The notes under the pieces: generated by a model
The model's input: only the letters and a program-made list of their open reading frames with translations
What the model was told of the DNA's origin: nothing
Database searches by the model: none
Translations under genes and position numbers: made by a program
Origin: JANNMJ01 sp031397815
GTDB lineage: Bacteria; Bacteroidota; Bacteroidia; Cytophagales; Hymenobacteraceae
Direction: 5' to 3'
Length of the DNA stretch: 12,618 bases
NCBI GenBank assembly: GCA_031397815.1
Contig: JANNMJ010000105.1
Span: 1 to 12,618 of the forward strand
In this document: piece by piece, positions 6,973 to 12,618 of the stretch
How positions within the stretch are numbered: the stretch's first letter is position 1
Layout of the letters: each line of letters starts with the position of its first letter

Positions 6973-8955
6973 TTAATGCACCGCCCGCCACACGCGCAGC
7001 ACTTCCCCGACGCTCCACGCCTGCGCGGGGCAGCCGCGGGCGCGGTGCGGGGCGGTGGCGTCGAAGACTTCGGAGAGGGAGCCGATGATGCCTTCCTGCT
7101 CGATGTGGGGCAGGAGGCCGAGCAGGATTTGGCGGGCGCGCTTCCGGCCGGTTTCGCCACGGGTGCGGATGAGGGCGTCGCAGAACGGACCGAGGAGCCA
7201 CGCCCAGACGGTGCCCTGGTGGTAGGCGGCGTCGCGGTGGTACTGGTCGCCTTGGTAGGTGGGCTTGTAATCGGGGTGGCCGGGCGCGAGGGTGCGGAGG
7301 CCGCGCGGCGTCAGCAGGTGCTCTTCGACGGTGCGGACGATGGCTTTGGCTTTCGGGCCGCTCAGCACGGGGTGCGGCAGCGAGACCGCGAGGAGCTGAT
7401 TCGGCCGGATGCTCGCCGACCGGAACCGGCCTTCGACGTAATCAAAGAGGCATTGGCGGTCTTCGTTCCAGAAGGTATCGATGAACGAGGAGCGCGTGAT
7501 TTCGGCTTGGGCGGCCCAGTGCGCGGCGTCGCGCGTGTCGCCGCCGAGACGGCGGAGGAGGTCGGCGTAAATGAGCTGGGCGTTGTACCAGAGCGCGTTG
7601 ATCTCGACGACCTTCCCTAGCCGCGCCGTCACCACCCACTCGCCGAGCTTGGCGTCCATCCACGTAAGCTGCACGCCCTCTTCCCCGGCCGAGATGAGGT
7701 TGTCGGCGGGGTCGGCGTGGATGTGGAAGTGCGTGCCTTTGCTGTAATGGTGCAGAATCTCGGTCAGCACGGGCAGGGTTTTCCGCAGAAAAGCCTCTGG
7801 CTCCGGCGCGAGGCGGGCGTAATAGTGCAGCGCCACGAAGAGCCACAGCGACGGGTCGACGGCGTTGTAGGCGATGGGCGCGCCGAGGTAATCAGAGAAC
7901 GAGTTCGGCAGCAAACCGTCGCGGCGCTGCCCGATGAAGGCTTCCAAAACGAGCCGCGCCTCAGCAGCCCGACCAGTTTGCAGCAACAGGCCGGGGAGGC
8001 TGATGAGGGCATCGCGGCCCCAATCGGAGAACCACGGGTAGCCGGCAATCAGCGACTTCCCCGCCCGCCCTCGCTTCACAACGAACTGGTCGGCGGCCAA
8101 AACGAGGGCGCGCTCCAGCCGCGCGGCAGGGTCGGTGGAGAAACCTTTTTCGGCGCCGATTTTATTATCCGTGAGAAGCTTCTCGCGCCGCCGGGTTTCT
8201 TTGTCGAACAACGTGAACGCATCGCGTCCGGCGGGGCTGGCGGTGCTCAGAATGACCCCGCACCGCTGCCCCGCTTCGAGCTGCACCGAGAACCGACCGG
8301 GCGCGAACAGGTCTTCCTGAAACTCCAGTCCGCGCTCGCGCTCCATCGGGTAATCGAGGCCGTAGTGCCACTGCGCATCGGGCACGAACGTGGCGCCCGG
8401 CACCCGCACGAACCAATCGACGACGCCGTAACAGTTGCCGCGCCACGTATCCGACCCGGCCTCGGCCACGGCGGGGTTGAGGTGCCCGTTGGCTTGGGTG
8501 AGGGAGTGAATGTCGCGGTCGGCGAGAAGGGCGGTCAGGTCGAGGGTGAAGCGTTCGGGCGCTTCGAGCACTTCGTAGAGCACGAGAGTGGTGTTTTCGC
8601 CCTGCACGGCGGCAATCGTGCGGCGCAGCCGGATGCCGAGCGCCGCGTATTCCCAAACGGGGAACAAGTCGCGCCGGAACGCGCTGAGATAGTGGTGCCC
8701 ACCCGGACTGACGCTCCCGCCCGCCCAGTGCTGCACGTGCAGATCGGCGCGCTGCCCATCGGCGAGCCAGAGGGTTTCGGTGAGCTGCGCGACCACCACG
8801 CGCCGCGCGACGGGCGGTTCCTGCGCCGCCACGAGGAGGCCGTGATACCGCCGCGCACTCGCGCCCGCTACGGTTGCGGAAGCCCAGCCACCCAGCCCAT
8901 TGGCTTCGAGATATTCGGTGCGGAGGAGGTCGTCGGGGGCGGGAAGCGGGGTCAC
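6973..8955 (-). CDS. Glycogen-debranching amylo-alpha-1,6-glucosidase (GH133-type)
   Basis: This 660-residue cytoplasmic enzyme (no signal peptide) is predicted to hydrolyse alpha-1,6-linked glucose at the branch points of glycogen or limit dextrins. The N-terminal GDE_N-type beta domain covers about residues 10-235, marked by NGLGGWASATVAGASARRYHG at 19-39. The C-terminal (alpha/alpha)6-barrel covers about 270-655. Its conserved motifs are GYPWFSDWGRDALI (305-318), TWMDAK (431-436), EINALWYN (451-458), YHQGTVWAWLLGPF (578-591) and GCPAQAWSV (641-649). Length and motif order fit the bacterial and archaeal stand-alone debranching family. It lacks the 4-alpha-glucanotransferase half of eukaryotic debranching enzymes. 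The start codon is GTG (8953-8955), with no Shine-Dalgarno sequence. No upstream ATG was noticed, and conserved sequence begins by about residue 10. It lies downstream of the GH63 gene on the same strand, 434 bp away, so co-transcription is possible but not shown. The family call is firm. The natural substrate is inferred. Confidence 0.94.
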   Translation of the reverse strand: MTPLPAPDDLLRTEYLEANGLGGWASATVAGASARRYHGLLVAAQEPPVARRVVVAQLTETLWLADGQRADLHVQHWAGGSVSPGGHHYLSAFRRDLFPVWEYAALGIRLRRTIAAVQGENTTLVLYEVLEAPERFTLDLTALLADRDIHSLTQANGHLNPAVAEAGSDTWRGNCYGVVDWFVRVPGATFVPDAQWHYGLDYPMERERGLEFQEDLFAPGRFSVQLEAGQRCGVILSTASPAGRDAFTLFDKETRRREKLLTDNKIGAEKGFSTDPAARLERALVLAADQFVVKRGRAGKSLIAGYPWFSDWGRDALISLPGLLLQTGRAAEARLVLEAFIGQRRDGLLPNSFSDYLGAPIAYNAVDPSLWLFVALHYYARLAPEPEAFLRKTLPVLTEILHHYSKGTHFHIHADPADNLISAGEEGVQLTWMDAKLGEWVVTARLGKVVEINALWYNAQLIYADLLRRLGGDTRDAAHWAAQAEITRSSFIDTFWNEDRQCLFDYVEGRFRSASIRPNQLLAVSLPHPVLSGPKAKAIVRTVEEHLLTPRGLRTLAPGHPDYKPTYQGDQYHRDAAYHQGTVWAWLLGPFCDALIRTRGETGRKRARQILLGLLPHIEQEGIIGSLSEVFDATAPHRARGCPAQAWSVGEVLRVWRAVH

Positions 8956-9089
8956 GGAGCGGGCGTAAATCGTCGGAAGGAAGGTCAGGTAACCTGCAAG
9001 GACGTAACCCGGCGGATTTCGTTACGGCTTGACCGTGTTGGGCAGGCAAGTAACGAGGTTTTTGGGTTTTGGGCATGGTGGACGCCGCA
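8956..9089. other. Upstream region of the debranching gene
   Basis: This 134-bp segment should hold the 5' leader and perhaps a promoter for the debranching gene. A short dyad CAGGT-A-ACCTG lies near 8986-8996, and several GTAAC/GTTAC copies lie between 8990 and 9055. No promoter consensus is convincing. The dyad could be a regulator site but is too short to call. Confidence 0.3.
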
Positions 9090-9122
9090 CCCGGGGTAGA
9101 TTTTTTCAAAATCAACCCCGGG
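9090..9122. repeat. 15-bp hairpin with AT-rich apex
   Basis: The arms 9090-9104 (CCCGGGGTAGATTTT) and 9108-9122 pair with one mismatch around a 3-nt loop. The GC-rich part is at the base and the AT-rich part at the tip, the reverse of an intrinsic terminator, and no T-run follows. It resembles the CCCGGGGTT..AACCCCGGG type of intergenic hairpin repeat. Its role is unknown; a transcript-processing or repeat-derived structure is plausible. Confidence 0.65.
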
Positions 9123-9158
9123 CTTTGGAAAAGAACCCCGTTGGGGTACCCTTTCCTA

Positions 9159-9240
9159 CGTACCCGGCACCGTCTCGGTGCCGGAGCTGCTGATCCCGAT
9201 TGGCTACCCAACCACCGACACCGAGACGGTGCCGGGTACG
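9159..9240. repeat. Perfect 22-bp inverted repeat with 38-bp loop
   Basis: Arm 9159-9180 (starting CGTACCCGGCACC) is the exact reverse complement of 9219-9240, with 38 bp between them. Each arm can also fold locally: CCGGCACC-GTCTC-GGTGCCGG at 9164-9184, and CACCG-AGA-CGGTG at 9219-9231. The element could therefore form either one long stem or two short hairpins. The gap is short and noncoding. It looks like a small inverted-repeat element, perhaps a miniature mobile element, but there is no transposase, and I see no target duplication. Confidence 0.85.
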
Positions 9241-9249
9241 TCGGAATGC

Positions 9250-9312
9250 GCCGATTGGGGTGGCGGGTCAAGAGCCCCGCGAATAGCCCGCACGGGGCCG
9301 GAGCCCCGCGCG
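9250..9312 (+). repeat. Double-hairpin dispersed repeat, copy D
   Basis: This member of the 51-bp family keeps the linker gaatagcccgca and the second hairpin CGGGGC-CGGA-GCCCCG. Its first stem is GCGGGTC/GCCCCGC. Compared with the copies at 56-106 and 6442-6492, the A-T pair at the third stem position has become G-C, a compensatory change. A neighbouring T-A pair has become a T/C mismatch. It extends left through GCCGATTGGGGTGGCGGG, as does the minus-strand copy at 6372-6432. Confidence 0.72.
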
Positions 9313-9326
9313 ATGCGCGTTGGATT

Positions 9327-9391
9327 GGGCACATCTCCCACATCCCCCTCACATCCTCACATTCCCCCCACATCCCCACATCTCCCCCCCT
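9327..9391. repeat. C-rich CACATCC simple repeat
   Basis: This is an irregular run of CACATCYCC-type units (CACATCTCC, CACATCCCC, CACATCC, CACATTCCCC and so on) reaching to the stop codon of the GH63 gene. A reverse-complement fragment (GGGGAGATGTGGGGG) occurs at 12481-12495 on the other side of that gene. The tract makes the minus-strand transcript G-rich just after the stop codon. Confidence 0.7.
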
Positions 9392-12137
9392 ACCCTCTCT
9401 CCCGTGCCCGACGGTCGTCGGCTTCCATTTGGATGAGCTTGGCGATGAGGGCGGTCCAGCCGGTTTGGTGGCTGGCGCCGCAGCCGCGCCCGTTATCTCC
9501 GTGGAAGTATTCGGGGAAGAGGAGGAGGTTTTGGAAGTGAGGGTCGTCGCGGTAACGCTTGGCTTCGGAGCCGTAGAGCGGACGGAGGCCGGTTTCCTTG
9601 TCGGGCAGGAACAGGCGCAGGAGGCCGCGCGCGAGGGCGTCGGCGATGTCGCGCAGGCTGAGGAGCTTGCCGGAACCGGTGGGGAATTCGACCAAAAAGT
9701 CATCCCCGTAATAGTGATGGAACCGCTGGAGCGACTCGATGATGAGGAAGTTCATCGGCAGCCACACCGGGCCGCGCCAGTTCGAGTTGCCGCCGAACAT
9801 ACTCAGGCTCGACTCGCCCGGCTCGTACCCGACGGTCGCTTCGCGCGGGCCACCGCCCTCGTCGGCGAGGCGGAAGCGGTACGGGTTGGCTTCGTAAACG
9901 CGTGACAGCGAGCGGATACCGTAGTCGCTGAGGAACTCCGCTTCGTCGAGCATCCGCCGCAGGAGGGCTTTCATCCGGTGGCCGCGCAGGAGGCTCAGCA
10001 GCTGCCGCTCGCCGCGCCCCGGCACCTGCCAACGGCTCACGAGCGCCGCCAGCTCGGGGCGGTTGGTGAGGAACCACGTCAGGCGCTTGGCGAAATGCGG
10101 CGCCGCCTCGAACAGCTCCGGGTCAAGGACTTCGACGGCGAACAACGGAATCAGGCCGACCATCGAACGCACTTTCAGAAGCTGGTGCGAGCCGTCGGGC
10201 GCGAGGAGGGCATCGTAATAAAACTCGTCCTCGGTGTCCCAAAGCGACCCGACATCGCCCCCGACATTCTCCATCGCTCCGGCGATGTACAGGAAGTGCT
10301 CGAAGAATTTCGACGCCATATCCTCGTACACGGGGTTGGTGCGGGTCAGCTCCAGCGCCATCCGCATCATCGTGAGGGCGTACATCGCCATCCAGCTCGT
10401 GCCGTCGGCCTGCTCCAAGTAGCCACCGCCGGGGAGCGGCGCCGAGCGGTCGAAGACGCCGATGTTATCGAGGCCGAGGAAGCCGCCCTGGAAGAGGTTC
10501 CGCCCTTCGCGGTCTTTGCGGTTCACCCACCACGTGAAATTGACGAGGAGCTTCTGGAAGACCGATTCGAGGAAGACCGTGTCGCCGATGACGTTATCGG
10601 TCGCCGAATCGCCGCCGTCCGGGTGTTTGGCGGTGATTTTATAGACCCGCCACGCCGCCCACGCGTGGACCGGCGGGTTCACGTCGCCGAACTGCCACTC
10701 GTACGCCGGGAGCTGCCCGCTCGGGTGCATCAGGCGCTCGCGCAGCAGCAGCAATAGCTGGCCTTTGGCGAAAGTGGGGTCGATTTGGGCAATCGGGACG
10801 GTGTGAAACGCCAAATCCCAAGCCGCGAACCACGGGAACTCCCATTTATCGGGCATCGAGATGACGTCGCCGCACCGCAGATGCTCCCACCCGACGTTGC
10901 GATGGTCGGGCTTGCGCCGCTCGGCGGGCGGGGCGGGAGAGGCGGGGTCGCCGCGGAGCCATTGCCGCACGTCGAAGCGATAATACTGTTTCGCCCAAAG
11001 CAGGCCCGCCCACGCTTGCCGCTGAATCTGGCAGCGCTCAGGGTCGGTGGGTTCGGCGTAGAGGCTGCCGTAGAAATCGTCGGCTTCCTGAATGCGGCTG
11101 CTGAATTGGGCGTCGAAATCGGCGAAAGGGTCCTGCTCGGCGGGACCGTCGCCGGGCATCATCCGGAGGCGGAGGGTGGCGCTGCCGCCCGCCGGTACCA
11201 TCAGCGGGTAGCAGAAGGCGGCGCGGGTGCCGGCGCGGGCGGGGTTGAGACCGGATTCGTCGCCGGTCATCACCCACTGGCTGATGCCGTCCTTGAAGTA
11301 CGTTGCGTCGGGGTTGCTGACGCGGTCGGGGAAGTACGCCGGGTTCGTCTCGTTGTCGCAGACGAGGAGTTTCGGCTGACCGTCGGCGTAGAGGCGGAAG
11401 GTTCCCAAATCGGGATGGGCGATCCGGAGCGTATCGAGGGTGCCGTTGCCGGTAGCGGTTTCCAGATGCGGCTTCGGCCCAACGCCCGGCAAGCCCCACG
11501 CCCACGTATTGCGGAACCACGCCTGCGCCAAAACGTGGAGCGGTGCCGCCTTATCGCCGCGATTATGCGCCGTAATGCGCCATAAAACATCTTCCGGACC
11601 ATCGCCCTTCCCCCATTCGATGTCGATATCGAAGTAGCGGTTCTGGTCGAAGAGGTCGGTATCGGTTATCTCAAATTCCGGTTCCGCTTTGGAGCGATTC
11701 CGGTTCTGCCGCCGCAGCTCGGCGTACGGAAACGCCGCTTGCGGGTACTTATACCGCATCCGCTGGTAGGCGTGGCTCGGCACCGCATCGAGGTAATAAT
11801 ACAGCTCCTTGACGTCTTCGCCGTGGTTGCCTTCCGGCCCGGTGAGGCCGAAAAGGCGCTCCTTGACGCGGTCGTCCTGCCCGTTCCAGAAAGCGGGCGC
11901 CAAGCACAGCCGCTGCCGACTGTCGCAGAACCCGCCGATGCCGTCTTCGCCCCAGCGGTAGGTCACGCGGGGGGCATCGTCGTAGCCGACGTAGCCCCAA
12001 ACGTCGCCGTGCTTCGAGTAATCTTCCCGCACGGTACCCCATTGTCGCTCCGCCAGATACGGCCCCCAGCGCCGCCACGGGTGGCCAGCAGGGTCGGCAT
12101 CAGCTTGGGACAAACGGTGGTGTTCGAGCGTGTGCAT
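9390..12137 (-). CDS. GH63-type (MGH1-like) glycoside hydrolase, probable alpha-glucosidase
   Basis: This 915-residue protein has no signal peptide and is probably cytoplasmic. It belongs to the large bacterial glucosidase group related to GH63, which includes processing alpha-glucosidase I, E. coli YgjK and mannosylglycerate/glucosylglycerate hydrolases. These are inverting exo-acting enzymes. Residues 24-65 (RWGPYLAERQWGTVREDYS, then WGYVGYDDAPRVTYRWGEDG) and 120-330 form the N-terminal beta-sandwich region. The (alpha/alpha)6 barrel occupies about 365-905. Motifs there are KWEFPWFAAWDLAFH (431-445, where Asp441 is a likely catalytic acid by analogy), AYEWQFGDVNPPVHAW (478-493), GGFLGLDNIGVFDRS (551-565), the SNWRGPVWLPMNFLIIESL stretch (785-803) and HQTGWTALIAKLI (890-902). 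The ATG at 12135-12137 is chosen because conserved sequence starts near residue 22. No Shine-Dalgarno sequence is seen. The 434-bp gap to the debranching gene downstream suggests related alpha-glucan metabolism. The exact substrate (trehalose-like, glucosylglycerate or oligoglucoside) cannot be read from the sequence. Confidence 0.92.
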   Translation of the reverse strand: MHTLEHHRLSQADADPAGHPWRRWGPYLAERQWGTVREDYSKHGDVWGYVGYDDAPRVTYRWGEDGIGGFCDSRQRLCLAPAFWNGQDDRVKERLFGLTGPEGNHGEDVKELYYYLDAVPSHAYQRMRYKYPQAAFPYAELRRQNRNRSKAEPEFEITDTDLFDQNRYFDIDIEWGKGDGPEDVLWRITAHNRGDKAAPLHVLAQAWFRNTWAWGLPGVGPKPHLETATGNGTLDTLRIAHPDLGTFRLYADGQPKLLVCDNETNPAYFPDRVSNPDATYFKDGISQWVMTGDESGLNPARAGTRAAFCYPLMVPAGGSATLRLRMMPGDGPAEQDPFADFDAQFSSRIQEADDFYGSLYAEPTDPERCQIQRQAWAGLLWAKQYYRFDVRQWLRGDPASPAPPAERRKPDHRNVGWEHLRCGDVISMPDKWEFPWFAAWDLAFHTVPIAQIDPTFAKGQLLLLLRERLMHPSGQLPAYEWQFGDVNPPVHAWAAWRVYKITAKHPDGGDSATDNVIGDTVFLESVFQKLLVNFTWWVNRKDREGRNLFQGGFLGLDNIGVFDRSAPLPGGGYLEQADGTSWMAMYALTMMRMALELTRTNPVYEDMASKFFEHFLYIAGAMENVGGDVGSLWDTEDEFYYDALLAPDGSHQLLKVRSMVGLIPLFAVEVLDPELFEAAPHFAKRLTWFLTNRPELAALVSRWQVPGRGERQLLSLLRGHRMKALLRRMLDEAEFLSDYGIRSLSRVYEANPYRFRLADEGGGPREATVGYEPGESSLSMFGGNSNWRGPVWLPMNFLIIESLQRFHHYYGDDFLVEFPTGSGKLLSLRDIADALARGLLRLFLPDKETGLRPLYGSEAKRYRDDPHFQNLLLFPEYFHGDNGRGCGASHQTGWTALIAKLIQMEADDRRARERG

Positions 12138-12184
12138 CAGCGAAAAACAGCGTGGGTGGGCCGCGAAGGTCGGGCCGGGAACGA

Positions 12185-12205
12185 AACTGACGCAGCAAGT
12201 CAGTT
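12185..12205. promoter_or_regulatory. Operator-like inverted repeat upstream of GH63 gene
   Basis: The sequence AACTGAC-N7-GTCAGTT is a perfect 7-bp dyad with its half-site centres about 14 bp apart. It lies 48-68 bp before the GH63 start codon. The spacing would suit a dimeric repressor or activator, but it could instead be a leader hairpin. No second copy was seen near the debranching gene, so shared regulation is not supported. Confidence 0.4.
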
Positions 12206-12261
12206 ATTCGCACACGCTCGTCTCCCCGCAACCGCTCCGACCGACAATCGTTTGCTTCCGC

Positions 12262-12325
12262 CCGTAAAAGCCGGAGAGGCAGTTTGATAAAGTGGATTAA
12301 TGCGGGAATCCTTCCGGATAAATTT
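12262..12325 (-). promoter_or_regulatory. AT-rich candidate promoter zone for GH63 gene
   Basis: This is the most AT-rich stretch in the 480 bp upstream of the GH63 gene. On the minus strand it includes AATTTATCC, CATTAATCC and CTTTATCAAAC. It is a reasonable place for a promoter, but I cannot match a defined -33/-7 or -35/-10 pair with confidence. Confidence 0.25.
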
Positions 12326-12503
12326 TCCCCCTGAGCGCCGCTTTCGGCTTCCTTCCGCCCCGTTCCGCCCCCCGAACTCTGCCCTGTACGCGTGGCTGAA
12401 CCCAGCAAGTCACAGCCATGCAAGGTTGCCTGAAGGTAGGGGATATCCTGCCTGAAACCCCGAGATAGGTTGGGGATAAGGGGGAGATGTGGGGGTATTT
12501 GTC
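12326..12503. other. Gene-free upstream segment
   Basis: No convincing gene is present here. The minus frame that is open from 12423 to 12100 has Arg/Gly-rich, non-conserved-looking sequence and overlaps the GH63 start, so I do not call it. The segment holds the palindrome GGATATCC near 12440 and GGGGAGATGTGGGGG at 12481-12495. The latter is the reverse complement of the C-rich repeat type found past the GH63 stop. Confidence 0.4.
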
Positions 12504-12618
12504 TCGTCCGGCCCTGGCTATACAGGGTGAGGTGATAATCCGGCTGGGGCTTTACAGCTGGACGTGGTAATCCGGATTGGACTTTACAGGGGGGAAAGGT
12601 AAGTCGGTCGCGGCGTTA
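12504..12618. repeat. 32-bp-period tandem array running off the right edge
   Basis: Copies of a 22-bp core begin at 12504, 12536, 12568 and 12600, exactly 32 bp apart. The last is cut by the window end. The two best cores read TAATCCGG-N6-CTTTACAG and differ at only three or four positions. The first matches at about 16 of 22 positions, and the fourth is a weaker partial match. Spacers between cores are 10 bp and unrelated (ggtgaggtga, ctggacgtgg, gggggaaagg). The array may continue to the right. Confidence 0.65.

Noticed and set aside
9159..9240. Intrinsic terminator for the GH63 gene
   Set aside because: The loop is long, there is no T-run after the stem on the minus strand, and it lies 150 bp or more past the stop codon.
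9069..9905. Plus-strand frame across the intergenic gap and the end of the GH63 gene
   Set aside because: It translates hairpins and C-rich repeats and then the shadow of GH63. No domain is recognised.
12100..12423. 107-codon minus-strand frame overlapping the GH63 start
   Set aside because: No recognisable motif, Arg/Gly-rich low-quality composition, and overlap with a well-supported gene.
12504..12618. CRISPR array
   Set aside because: The gaps between cores are only 10 bp and the cores vary. CRISPR spacers are far longer and repeats nearly identical. No cas gene is present.

Overview
The window is a GC-rich bacterial segment (about 60% or more by eye) with three long genes, all read from the minus strand. 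In transcription order they are a family GH63-type glucosidase (12137 to 9390), a GH133-type glycogen-debranching amylo-alpha-1,6-glucosidase (8955 to 6973), and a very long secreted protein of unknown function (6201 to 196). The long protein resembles a family I recall from Bacteroidota. With the high GC and the lack of clear Shine-Dalgarno sequences at the starts checked, this suggests a GC-rich member of that group, such as Hymenobacter-like Cytophagales or Rhodothermales. That placement is inference from recalled family resemblance, not from a search.

Layout from left to right: 1-195 holds one copy of a dispersed double-hairpin repeat and a strong, apparently bidirectional intrinsic terminator that ends the long gene. 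196-6201 is the long secreted protein. 6202-6972 has no convincing gene. It holds two opposed copies of the double-hairpin repeat, an 8-unit array with an exact 21-bp period built on the palindrome TGTCATGCATGACA, and a GC-rich hairpin block. 6973-8955 is the debranching enzyme, with a GTG start. 8956-9389 is intergenic and packed with secondary structure: a 15-bp hairpin, a perfect 22-bp inverted repeat, a fourth copy of the double-hairpin repeat, and a C-rich CACATCC tract. 9390-12137 is the GH63 enzyme. 12138-12618 is its upstream region, with an operator-like inverted repeat, an AT-rich stretch, and a 32-bp-period array that runs off the right edge.

The two glycosidases probably act on related alpha-glucosides: one removes alpha-1,6 branches from glycogen or maltodextrin, and the other is an exo-acting glucosidase of unknown substrate. 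The 434-bp gap between them is large for a simple operon. The long protein has no visible functional link to them. Nothing here is a recognisable defence, CRISPR, phage or transposase system. The most unusual content is the structured intergenic DNA, above all the 21-bp phased palindrome array and the double-hairpin repeat family, whose stem shows one compensatory base change.
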